Source of the DNA: Acidobacteriota bacterium
GTDB taxonomy: Bacteria; Acidobacteriota; Terriglobia; Terriglobales; Acidobacteriaceae
Assembly (NCBI GenBank): GCA_021809235.1
Contig: JAKBAG010000204.1
Span: forward strand, 1-5,383
Length of the DNA stretch: 5,383 nucleotides
Direction: 5' to 3'
The position numbers were made by a program, and so were the translations under genes. The notes beneath the pieces were generated by a model. That model ran no database searches and was not told the DNA's origin. It saw only the letters and a program-made list of their open reading frames with translations. Each line of letters starts with the position of its first letter. The first letter of the stretch is position 1. Below are positions 1 through 5,256 of the stretch, piece by piece.

Positions 1-573
1 CCGGAGCAACCGCTGGAAATCCTCTGCACCGGACGGCTCGTCTCGGCCAAAGGTCAGCGCATTCTCCTCCAAGCCTTCGCCGCGCTCACCCCGCGCAATC
101 GGCTCCGGCTCGTCTTCATCGGCGACGGACCCGACCGTCCCGCGCTCCAGTCCCTTGCCGCCTCGCTCGGCCTCGCCGCGCAGGTTGAGTGGGCCGGTGC
201 ACTCAACCACGCCTCCACGCTGGCCCGTGTCGCCCGCGCCGATCTCTTTGTTCTTGCCAGCTTTGCCGAAGGTCTGCCGGTCGCGCTGATGGAGGCCATG
301 GCCCTCGGCGTCCCCTGCGTCTCTACCTTCATCGCCGGCATTCCGGAGCTGATCGAGAGTGACAAAAACGGCCTGCTCGTGCCCGCCAGCAATGTCGACG
401 CACTCGCAGCCGCCATGCAGCTACTGCTGGATTCGCGCGAACTTCGCCAGACCCTGTCCAGCAAGGCGCGGGAAACCGTAGCCGCCAACTACAATCTGGA
501 GACAAATCTGGCTCCGCTGGCCGCACACCTCGCCGATCTGGCTACCGCCGCGGAGGTGGCCCGTCATGGCTGA
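1..573 (+). CDS. Glycosyltransferase, GT-B fold (GT4-like), C-terminal part
   Basis: This open frame enters from the left edge and ends at a TGA, giving 190 visible residues; the N-terminal acceptor-binding half is outside the window. The visible part is the nucleotide-sugar-binding Rossmann half of a retaining GT-B enzyme. It starts with a GRLVSAKGQ segment (residues 11-19), the usual start of the GT4 C-terminal domain, followed by VFIGDGPDRPAL (38-49). The EX7E signature is present as E90 and E98 in FAEGLPVALMEAMA, and GIPELI plus NGLLVP follow at about 113-127. Known GT4 enzymes of this type transfer a sugar from a nucleotide donor to a lipid-linked or growing glycan at the inner face of the cytoplasmic membrane. 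Donor and acceptor cannot be read from this sequence. The end overlaps the next glycosyltransferase by 8 bp, so the two are almost certainly cotranscribed and serve the same glycan pathway. Confidence 0.93.
   Translation, partial: PEQPLEILCTGRLVSAKGQRILLQAFAALTPRNRLRLVFIGDGPDRPALQSLAASLGLAAQVEWAGALNHASTLARVARADLFVLASFAEGLPVALMEAMALGVPCVSTFIAGIPELIESDKNGLLVPASNVDALAAAMQLLLDSRELRQTLSSKARETVAANYNLETNLAPLAAHLADLATAAEVARHG
552..557 (+). promoter_or_regulatory. Shine-Dalgarno GGAGGT inside the upstream gene
   Basis: A near-consensus GGAGGT lies 8 nt before the ATG at 566, inside the last codons of the preceding glycosyltransferase. It fixes the start of the second gene. The 8-bp overlap ATGGCTGA contains both the start and the upstream stop, which suggests translational coupling. 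Confidence 0.8.
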
Positions 574-1615
574 CACGCCCACGATCCCCACGCTTGCCTC
601 GCTTGCCCCACAGGCGTCGCTCGCGCTCTCCGTAGTCATCGTCTCCTTCAACACCCGCGAAACTCTGCGCCAGTGTCTTCTGCTTCTCTGCGCCGAGCTG
701 GATCGGCTCACCGGCCTCTCGTCAGAAATTCTAGTCGTTGATAACGCCTCGACCGACGGCTCTCCGCAAATGGTCGAGCAGCATTTCCCCAACGTCCGGC
801 TCCTACGCAGCGAAATCAACCTTGGCTTCGGCGGCGCCAACAATCTGGCTCTGCACGCCAGCCGTGGCCAGACGCTGCTTCTGCTGAACTCCGATGCCTT
901 CCTTGAACAGCCCGTTCTGGCAGCTCTGCTCGATCTGCTCCTGGCCGATCCCTCACTCGGCATTCTGGGCATCGCTCAGCGTAGCCGCGACGGCTCCTGC
1001 CAGCCCTCGGCAAGGCGATTCCACACTCTCTGGCGTGACGCCTGCATCATGACCGGACTGGCCGAACGCTTTCCTTCCAGCCCTCTCTGGGGCAGTCTCT
1101 TCGGCGGCCTGGACCGCAAGTGGGCCTCATCCACGCATCCGGTTGATGTGGAATGGATTCCCGGAGCCTTCATGCTCATCCGTCGCTCGCTGCTGGAGCA
1201 GATTGGCCTCTTCGATGAGCGCTTTTTCCTTTATCTCGAGGAAGTGGATCTCTGTCATCGCGCCGTATCCAGCGGTTGGCGCGTGGTCTATCGCCCGGAG
1301 TTCTCCGTGCTGCATCTCGGCGGCGAAAGCGCCACCTCCATCAATGCAGCGCTCGATGCTCCGCCCAGCCACCAGGTCGTACTCTGGCGCATGCGCAGCA
1401 CACTGCTTTACTACCGCAAATGGCTCGGAGTTCAAGTCTGGGGGGCAGCTGCCCTGGAGCTGGCTCTCTATCGACTCCGCTGGTTGCGCAACCGTTGGAG
1501 CCGCCATCCGGCACGCAGGCTGCGCGCGCGCCATGCACTCCAGCTTCACGCGCTGATGGTCCAGGCATGGAAACAGACGCGCGGTGGCCTCATCAGCCCA
1601 CCCCGACCCTGGTAA
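566..1615 (+). CDS. Family 2 glycosyltransferase, WbbL/rhamnosyltransferase-like
   Basis: This is a 349-residue GT-A fold enzyme of the family 2 group that includes dTDP-rhamnosyltransferases. The first ~20 residues are a non-conserved leader. The nucleotide-binding strand LSVVIVSFNT (21-30) is followed by VVDNASTDGS (57-66), then LGFGGANN (86-93) and the DxD-equivalent LLNSDA (106-111). The acceptor-side motifs are EWIPGAFMLIRR (196-207) and FDERFFLYLEEVDLCHR (216-232), in which the EEVD acids fit the usual catalytic-base position. HLGGESA (250-256) is also typical of the group. The C-terminal ~90 residues are rich in Arg, Trp and Leu and look membrane-peripheral, with no clear transmembrane helix. 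The start at 566 is backed by GGAGGT and by the 8-bp overlap with the GT4-like gene. Inferred role: adding a deoxyhexose or similar sugar in surface polysaccharide synthesis. The family call is strong; the donor sugar is not determined. Confidence 0.93.
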   Translation: MADTPTIPTLASLAPQASLALSVVIVSFNTRETLRQCLLLLCAELDRLTGLSSEILVVDNASTDGSPQMVEQHFPNVRLLRSEINLGFGGANNLALHASRGQTLLLLNSDAFLEQPVLAALLDLLLADPSLGILGIAQRSRDGSCQPSARRFHTLWRDACIMTGLAERFPSSPLWGSLFGGLDRKWASSTHPVDVEWIPGAFMLIRRSLLEQIGLFDERFFLYLEEVDLCHRAVSSGWRVVYRPEFSVLHLGGESATSINAALDAPPSHQVVLWRMRSTLLYYRKWLGVQVWGAAALELALYRLRWLRNRWSRHPARRLRARHALQLHALMVQAWKQTRGGLISPPRPW

Positions 1616-1640
1616 CCGGACGCTGGTAACCGGACCCTGG
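1605..1640 (+). repeat. 14-bp tandem repeat spanning a stop codon
   Basis: The stretch has a period of 14 bp over 36 bp, about 2.6 copies. The unit is (c/g)ctggtaaccggac: cctggtaaccggac at 1608-1621, gctggtaaccggac at 1622-1635, and a partial third copy cctgg at 1636-1640. The only difference between copies is C/G at the first unit position. The TAA of the upstream glycosyltransferase lies in the first copy and is duplicated in the second. The core ggtaacc is nearly self-complementary, so weak pairing between copies is possible. Replication slippage is the simplest origin. Confidence 0.85.
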
Positions 1641-1693
1641 GATTTCCATCTGCCGGGAATCAAGAACGTAAGCGCAATTCCTTGCCGGAAATT

Positions 1694-1699
1694 TATACT
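1694..1699 (+). promoter_or_regulatory. Possible -10 box (TATACT) before the third glycosyltransferase
   Basis: TATACT lies 50 bp upstream of the ATG at 1750, in the 134-bp gap after the second glycosyltransferase. It matches the -10 consensus at five of six positions. I see no convincing -35 box 16-18 bp upstream (agcgca there). The rest of the gap holds only the 14-bp repeat. The gene may instead be read through from upstream, since no terminator is visible in the gap. Confidence 0.25.
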
Positions 1700-1749
1700 C
1701 GCATTCAGCACACTCGCAGCGCGGTTTTGTCATCCCCTGGAAGCATCCG

Positions 1750-2808
1750 ATGCCTGACAGTTCCAGCCCTTCCGATCAAACACTAGCCGTCGTCATCATC
1801 GGACGCAACGAAGGCGAGCGATTGCGCGGCTGCCTGCAATCGGTACAGCACCTTCAGCTGCCTGCCCACATCCGTCACGTCGCCACCGTCTACGTGGACT
1901 CCAACTCTACGGATAACAGTCTGGCACTGGCACAATCCATGGGCGCGCATGCCATTCCGCTGCCCACCGGGCCCTGGACCGCAGCCCGCGGTCGCAATAT
2001 CGGCTGGCGCGCTGCCGTTTCCATGCATGCGGTGGACTGGATCTTCTTCCTTGACGGTGATACCGTGCTTGATCCGGGGTTTCTTCCGGCTGCCTTTGCC
2101 CAGGCGCAAACCGATCCGGCCATCGCCACTGTCTTTGGCTTACGCGTCGAATCCAATCCACGTCAATCGCTCTACACCTGGGTTCTGGCGCTCGACTGGC
2201 TCCAGGACCCGCACCAGCACGCCCACTTCGGCGGCGATGTACTCATGCGCGTGACGGCTCTCCAGGCTACCGGAGGGTACGAGGATACGCTCATCGCCGG
2301 CGAAGACCCGGAACTCTCTCACCGCATGCGCACGCTTGGCTGGCACCATCTCCAGATCGACCAGCTCATGACCACCCACGACCTGGCCATCCAGCATTTC
2401 CGCCAGTACTGGTCCCGTTTGCGCCGCTCCGGATACGCCTATGCCGATGTCGCCGAGCGCTTCCGCCACACGACGGAGCGCTTCTGGTTCGGCGACTCCC
2501 GCCGCAATCTGATGCGCGGCTCCTTCTGGCTGCTGAGTCTGGTCGCGTCCCTGCTGCTGGCTGTCGCTCTGGGCCTGCACGCGCCCCATATCCGAGCACT
2601 GTATCCGCCCATGCTCTGGCTGCTTTTGTTCGTGGCCGTCTGCACCCGTTCGGCCTGGCGATACCGCCGTCGCAGTCCATCCCTGCTGACCCTGTGCTTT
2701 TACGGCATTCATTCCCAGTTCCAGCAGGTACCGCTGCTGCTGGGGCAGCTTACCTGGTTCGTGGATCGCCTGCTGGCGCGACGTCGCACACTGATCGAAT
2801 ACAAATAG
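1750..2808 (+). CDS. Family 2 glycosyltransferase with C-terminal membrane segments
   Basis: The product is a 352-residue GT-A enzyme. VVIIGRNEGERL (14-25) is the first nucleotide-binding motif. It is followed by YVDSNSTDNS (48-57), then ARGRNIGW (79-86), where Arg and Asn usually contact the donor. The metal-binding DxD is FLDGDTVL (100-107). FGGDVLMR (160-167) and IAGEDPELSHRMR (182-194) follow; the ED of the latter fits the catalytic-base position. FRQYWSRLRRSGY (217-229) resembles the Q/RxxRW-type acceptor region of processive or lipid-linked GT2 enzymes. Hydrophobic segments at about 259-277 and 287-299 suggest C-terminal membrane anchoring, so the active site probably faces the cytoplasm at the inner membrane. 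The start is ATG with ggaag 6 nt upstream. It follows the other two glycosyltransferases in the same direction, so a shared glycan or glycolipid pathway is likely. The precise substrate is unknown. Confidence 0.92.
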   Translation: MPDSSSPSDQTLAVVIIGRNEGERLRGCLQSVQHLQLPAHIRHVATVYVDSNSTDNSLALAQSMGAHAIPLPTGPWTAARGRNIGWRAAVSMHAVDWIFFLDGDTVLDPGFLPAAFAQAQTDPAIATVFGLRVESNPRQSLYTWVLALDWLQDPHQHAHFGGDVLMRVTALQATGGYEDTLIAGEDPELSHRMRTLGWHHLQIDQLMTTHDLAIQHFRQYWSRLRRSGYAYADVAERFRHTTERFWFGDSRRNLMRGSFWLLSLVASLLLAVALGLHAPHIRALYPPMLWLLLFVAVCTRSAWRYRRRSPSLLTLCFYGIHSQFQQVPLLLGQLTWFVDRLLARRRTLIEYK

Positions 2809-2850
2809 CCACGCGTAGCCGGGCAAACCGGCGCAGACATTGCCAGCAAA

Positions 2851-2881
2851 GGAAAAACCGCCTCGTGGGCGGTTTCGTTCC
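2851..2881 (-). terminator. Bidirectional intrinsic terminator between convergent genes
   Basis: Arms 2855-2862 (aaaccgcc) and 2868-2875 (ggcggttt) form a perfect 8-bp stem with a 5-nt loop. Outer ggaa (2851-2854) and ttcc (2878-2881) can extend it past a 2-nt bulge. Read on the - strand the stem ends in TTTTTCC, a better T-tract than the + strand's TTTCGTTCC. It is therefore best assigned to the tRNA transcript, while also able to stop the glycosyltransferase mRNA ending at 2808. A second small hairpin (gccgg 2818-2822, ccggc 2828-2832) lies just after that stop codon but has no T-tract. Confidence 0.75.
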
Positions 2882-2918
2882 ATCAACTGATTGAATGAAT
2901 TGTAGATTTTTCGGTGGA

Positions 2919-2995
2919 TGGTGCGCCCAGAGAGATTCGAACTCCCGACCTATTGATTCGTAGTCAATCGCTCTATCCAGCTGAGCTATAGGCGC
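2919..2995 (-). tRNA. tRNA-Arg (anticodon ACG), CCA end encoded
   Basis: The reverse complement folds as a complete cloverleaf. The acceptor stem is GCGCCTA/TGGGCGC with one G-U pair, followed by TA, D-stem GCTC/GAGC, anticodon stem ATTGA/TCAAT and loop CTACGAA. The variable loop is AGGTC, the T-stem GGGAG/CTCTC and the T-loop TTCGAAT. The anticodon ACG is at 2961-2959, so this is the arginine tRNA for CGU/CGC/CGA. A34 would be deaminated to inosine by TadA in known bacteria. The discriminator A (2922) is followed by a genomically encoded CCA (2921-2919). The body is 74 nt plus CCA. It sits alone, with its own promoter upstream and a hairpin terminator downstream. Confidence 0.97.
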
Positions 2996-3016
2996 ACAAA
3001 CTCTTCCAACTCGTTA

Positions 3017-3045
3017 AGAATAACAGGATTTCCGGAGGCAATCAA
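3017..3045 (-). promoter_or_regulatory. sigma70-type promoter of the tRNA-Arg gene
   Basis: On the - strand, TTGATT (3045-3040) and TATTCT (3022-3017) are separated by exactly 17 bp. The expected start site is near 3010, about 15 nt before the mature tRNA 5' end, which fits a short leader removed by RNase P. Both boxes match the consensus at four or five of six positions. Confidence 0.65.
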
Positions 3046-3114
3046 CCGCGTGGCCCGCTCCTCACATGCAGGTGCCAGGTGGACACGGGATGCTGTTCGC
3101 CTGCTTCAGGTATT

Positions 3115-3381
3115 TCAGGCAGGCTGCGGCGCAGCTTCGGGGGCCGGCTGCTCGGGAATGAGCGCAATCTCTTCCACGATCGACAATCCGGCGCCCTTCA
3201 GCAGTCCGGCCACGGTGGGCACATTCAGCCGGGTGGCATCGTACTCCACGCGCACGGTCTGTCCCGCACGGTTGATACTCAACCGGCGAATTCCGTACAC
3301 ATCCTTCAAATGCGCCAGGCCCTGTGCCACTGCCGCGCCCGGCTCCCCTTCGTAGCGAAATTCCACATCCACCGTCGTCAT
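3115..3381 (-). CDS. Small HMA-fold (heavy-metal-associated-like) protein lacking cysteines
   Basis: The product is 88 residues. The pattern matches the beta-alpha-beta-beta-alpha-beta ferredoxin-like fold of HMA domains. Strand TTVDVEFRY (2-10) is followed by a helix around AAVAQGLAHLKDV (16-28), YGIRRLSIN (29-37) and QTVRVEYDATRLNVPTVAGLLKGAGLSIV (41-69). VxVxYDxxxxxxxxxxxxLxxAG is the usual HMA second half. The metal-binding MxCxxC loop is absent: its place is taken by YEGEPGAA (10-17), and the protein contains no Cys at all. Direct Cu/Zn chaperone activity is therefore unlikely. The last ~14 residues are an Ala/Pro/Glu/Gln tail. No signal peptide or membrane segment is visible, so it is probably cytoplasmic. 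It starts 35 bp after the TlpA-like gene on the same strand. No Shine-Dalgarno sequence precedes the ATG, and no better in-frame start exists upstream. The fold call is moderate; the function is unknown. Confidence 0.8.
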   Translation of the reverse strand: MTTVDVEFRYEGEPGAAVAQGLAHLKDVYGIRRLSINRAGQTVRVEYDATRLNVPTVAGLLKGAGLSIVEEIALIPEQPAPEAAPQPA

Positions 3382-3387
3382 ACTATG

Positions 3388-3396
3388 ATGATAGCA
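3388..3396 (-). promoter_or_regulatory. Candidate extended -10 promoter of the small HMA-like gene
   Basis: On the - strand TGC-TATCAT (3396-3388) fits the extended -10 form TGn plus a five-of-six -10 box. No -35 box is apparent at the usual spacing. Counting 7 bp on from the last T puts the start site at 3381, the A of the ATG, which would give a leaderless mRNA. The site lies in the 35-bp gap after the TlpA-like gene, so it would be an internal operon promoter. Confidence 0.4.
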
Positions 3397-3416
3397 ATTT
3401 CTGTGGAAATAGGCCG

Positions 3417-3923
3417 TCAGTGCTCCAGCATGTGCAGGTAATCCAGCACTTCCGGACTCGTCCAGTCTGTTGCCCCCACAAACTTACGTCGAATCCGTCC
3501 CTGACGATCAATGGCATAGGTCTCCGGCCACATCTCCGAGTGATACTTGGAGGCTGCGGTCTGCTGCGGGTCCCAGACCGTTTTCAGGTCCATCTGGTGA
3601 TCCTTGACAAACTGCCGATACGCGTTCTGGTCATCGTCGATACTGACGGCCAGAATGACCAGTTTCGGGTCCTGATGGTGCAGCTGCTCCAGCGACGGAA
3701 TCTCCGCCACGCACGGCGCACACCAGCTGGCCCAGAAGTTCAGCAGCACCACCTGCCCGCGATAATCGGCCAGATGCACGCGCGAGGTGCCATCGGCAAC
3801 GGTAAAGTCCGGCGCCACCGTACCCGGCTGGGAGGGATGCCCTCCACGATCGCATCCTGCCATCGCAACCAACAATCCCACCAGCAGCAAGCACTGTACG
3901 CGACGCCTCATTCCGCCTCCCAT
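3417..3923 (-). CDS. TlpA/ResA-like thiol-disulfide oxidoreductase lipoprotein
   Basis: The product is 168 residues with a thioredoxin fold. The N-terminus is a lipoprotein signal: RRR (6-8), a hydrophobic core (11-20) and lipobox MAGC with the lipidated Cys24. A mature domain of about 140 residues follows. APDFTVADG (37-45) opens the redoxin fold. FWASWCAPC (63-71) carries the CxxC active site (C68, C71), and E74 in AEIP matches the acid found after the CxxC of ResA-type proteins. VSIDDD (93-98) follows, and P133 in MWPETY is the cis-proline next to the active site. Family members use reducing power from a CcdA/DsbD-type protein to reduce disulfides outside the cytoplasm, for example for cytochrome c maturation. 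No such partner is visible here. Two starts are possible: ATG 3923 (gggag 7 nt upstream) or ATG 3911 (ggagg 4 nt upstream, 164 residues). The small HMA-like gene lies 35 bp downstream. Confidence 0.93.
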   Translation of the reverse strand: MGGGMRRRVQCLLLVGLLVAMAGCDRGGHPSQPGTVAPDFTVADGTSRVHLADYRGQVVLLNFWASWCAPCVAEIPSLEQLHHQDPKLVILAVSIDDDQNAYRQFVKDHQMDLKTVWDPQQTAASKYHSEMWPETYAIDRQGRIRRKFVGATDWTSPEVLDYLHMLEH

Positions 3924-3935
3924 TCGCCTTCTCCC

Positions 3936-3941
3936 TATAAT
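3936..3941 (+). promoter_or_regulatory. Consensus -10 box TATAAT, candidate leaderless promoter
   Basis: A perfect TATAAT lies 8 nt before the ATG at 3950. The expected start site, 7 bp after the last T, is 3948, giving a 5' leader of about 0-2 nt. No Shine-Dalgarno sequence is present between box and ATG (acgaagtc). A consensus -35 box is missing at 16-19 bp upstream; that region codes for the start of the divergent TlpA-like gene. Confidence 0.6.
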
Positions 3942-3965
3942 ACGAAGTCATGCACGACGAATCCA
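3937..3965 (-). promoter_or_regulatory. Candidate promoter of the TlpA-like gene, overlapping the + strand -10
   Basis: On the - strand TATTAT (3942-3937) matches the -10 consensus at five of six positions. TGGATT (3965-3960), a weak -35, lies exactly 17 bp upstream. The expected start site is 3930, only 7 nt before ATG 3923 and 19 nt before ATG 3911. The box is almost the same DNA as the + strand TATAAT, so one AT-rich heptamer (tataata, 3936-3942) may serve both directions. Confidence 0.5.
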
Positions 3966-5068
3966 CGCATGCGGATGCCAGACGCTCCTTGCCGGTCGAT
4001 ACGCAGCAGGCTGAGACGGCAGCCGGAGATGGCAATCGCTGCCAGCTTTCCGTACTGGTACCGGCCCGCAACGAGGCCGACACGATTCTCGTCTGCCTGC
4101 AATCGCTCGCCGCCCAATCGGAATCCATCTTCCTGCTTGGCGTCGACTGGGAAATCCTCATGGTCGATGATGGTTCCACCGACGCCACACGCTCGCTTGC
4201 CCAATCGATTCCTGGTGTCACGATCCTCGATCCGGAGCCGCTGGCTCCCGGCTGGACCGGAAAGGCGAATGCCTGCCACACAGCCGCCAGTCATGCGCGG
4301 GGGCAGTGGCTGCTGTTCACCGATGCCGACACCATCCACGAGCCGGGCAGCCTGCGCCGAGCGCTCCATGAGGCGGAAAAGCACGCCGTCGGGCTGCTCT
4401 CCTATTCCCCGCGCCAGCTCGTCTCCGGACTGGTGCAACGCGCCCTCATGCCGCTCGTCTTCTGCGAACTCGCCCTGGCCTACCCTCCGGCGAAAGTCTC
4501 CGATCCGACGCTTCGCCTGGCCGCTGCCAACGGACAGTTCATGCTCTTCCAGGCCGAAGCCTACCGCGCCATTGGTGGGCATGCTGCCGTCCGAGGCTCC
4601 ATTCTGGAGGATGTGGAGCTGGCCTCACTCATCAAGCGTCGCAAGCTTGGGCTGCGCTTCCGCTACGCTCCGGATGCACTCTCGACCCGCATGTACCGGA
4701 CCACCGCCGCGATGATGGAGGGCTGGAGCAAGAATCTTGCCCTGCTCTTCGGCAACTGTCTGGCGCTTGCCGCCTGGCGGTTACTGGACCTGCTCCTGCT
4801 GCTTCTGCTGCCCGTGCTGGCCATCACGTACTGGCATGCCTCCGTTCGCGGTCTGCCATGGTTCACGGCCGGCTCGCTGATTGGCATTCTGTGGCTGCGC
4901 ACCCTCTGGCGCTTCTATACGCGGGTTCTGCGCTCCCATTTTCCACTGTCAGACTGCCTGATTTCCCCACTGGCCCTGCCACTTTTTGCCGCCATCCTGA
5001 TACGCAGCTGGTACTGGCTGCGGATTCGGCGCAACGTCTCCTGGAAAGGACGAGCATATCCGACCTGA
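3950..5068 (+). CDS. Membrane-associated family 2 glycosyltransferase, CrtQ-like
   Basis: The product is 372 residues. After a ~32-residue polar leader come SVLVPARNEADTI (34-46), MVDDGSTDAT (71-80), PLAPGWTGKANACH (97-110) with the W-x-GK motif, and the metal-binding LFTDADT (122-128). NGQFMLF (194-200) follows, then the catalytic-base region GSILEDVELA (216-225). RMYRTTAAMMEGWSKNL (247-263) fits the EGW-K segment of CrtQ/HpnB-type enzymes. Three hydrophobic segments (about 272-295, 301-317, 338-351) anchor the C-terminus, which ends in WKGRAY (365-370). From memory, S. aureus CrtQ shares the EGW-K segment and the WKGR-Y end. CrtQ glycosylates a carotenoid acid, and HpnB is a hopanoid-linked relative, so a lipid or isoprenoid acceptor is plausible but unproven; no carotenoid or hopanoid gene is visible here. 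The start has no Shine-Dalgarno sequence and lies 8 nt after TATAAT. It is transcribed divergently from the TlpA-like gene. Confidence 0.9.
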   Translation: MHDESTHADARRSLPVDTQQAETAAGDGNRCQLSVLVPARNEADTILVCLQSLAAQSESIFLLGVDWEILMVDDGSTDATRSLAQSIPGVTILDPEPLAPGWTGKANACHTAASHARGQWLLFTDADTIHEPGSLRRALHEAEKHAVGLLSYSPRQLVSGLVQRALMPLVFCELALAYPPAKVSDPTLRLAAANGQFMLFQAEAYRAIGGHAAVRGSILEDVELASLIKRRKLGLRFRYAPDALSTRMYRTTAAMMEGWSKNLALLFGNCLALAAWRLLDLLLLLLLPVLAITYWHASVRGLPWFTAGSLIGILWLRTLWRFYTRVLRSHFPLSDCLISPLALPLFAAILIRSWYWLRIRRNVSWKGRAYPT

Positions 5069-5105
5069 TTCTTCCGGGCATGGTTTTACTGGGGCCTGAT
5101 TCTTC
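5064..5105 (+). repeat. 11-bp direct repeat (cctgattcttc) at the gene end
   Basis: The sequence cctgattcttc occurs at 5064-5074 and 5095-5105, 31 bp apart. The first copy contains the TGA of the CrtQ-like gene. The second lies in the arm and loop of a hairpin (5093-5112). No element is recognisable between the copies; a small duplication or chance similarity are both possible. Confidence 0.6.
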
Positions 5106-5112
5106 GCAGGCC
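5093..5112 (+). terminator. Weak hairpin after the CrtQ-like gene
   Basis: ggcctg (5093-5098) and caggcc (5107-5112) form a perfect 6-bp stem with an 8-nt loop, 24 nt after the stop codon. The following bases (agattgttc) are not a good T-tract, so intrinsic termination is doubtful. It may only protect the mRNA 3' end. Confidence 0.3.
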
Positions 5113-5217
5113 AGATTGTTCATATCAACCGTATTTCCTCCTGCGCTGCCTCCGCAATTGGGAAAAATTTCTCCCACATTGTTGATCCCGTCGATTCTTT
5201 TTCGCAACGGATGAAAC

Positions 5218-5256
5218 CTCCGCCTCACCGGAGCATCCTAACTTCCAAGACAAAGG
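5218..5256 (+). promoter_or_regulatory. Leader hairpin and Shine-Dalgarno of the PTPS/QueD gene
   Basis: ctccg (5218-5222) and cggag (5229-5233) form a small hairpin with a 6-nt loop, upstream of aaagg (5252-5256). The latter sits 7 nt before the ATG at 5264 and is the likely ribosome site. It lies in a perfect 10-bp palindrome aaaggccttt (5252-5261). I see no convincing promoter in 5113-5217 and no recognisable riboswitch. Confidence 0.4.

Noticed and set aside
1127..1711. A 194-residue open frame on the - strand that extends past the repeat
   Set aside because: It is antisense to the WbbL-like gene, whose motifs are intact, and shows no signal peptide, domain or ribosome site. I treat it as a shadow.
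2140..2886. A 248-residue open frame on the - strand
   Set aside because: It is antisense to the third glycosyltransferase, starts inside the terminator region and has no domain pattern. The + strand gene explains this DNA fully.
2919..2995. tRNA-Arg as an integration (att) site
   Set aside because: tRNA genes often serve as attachment sites, but I find no second copy of the tRNA 3' end in the window and no integrase or mobile gene beside it.
3099..3124. An inverted repeat (gcctgc/gcaggc) as terminator of the small HMA-like gene
   Set aside because: The stem is only 6 bp with a 14-nt loop, it overlaps the stop codon, and there is no T-tract on the - strand.
3324..4715. A 463-residue open frame on the + strand, the longest in the window
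   Set aside because: It runs antisense to the TlpA-like gene and out of frame through the CrtQ-like gene, both of which have clear motifs. Its translation is a Pro/Arg/Ser-rich string with no recognisable domain. It is a shadow produced by GC-rich coding bias.
4786..4825. A CTG-rich, repeat-like stretch
   Set aside because: It encodes the Leu run of a membrane segment in the CrtQ-like protein; codon use explains it without any repeat element.
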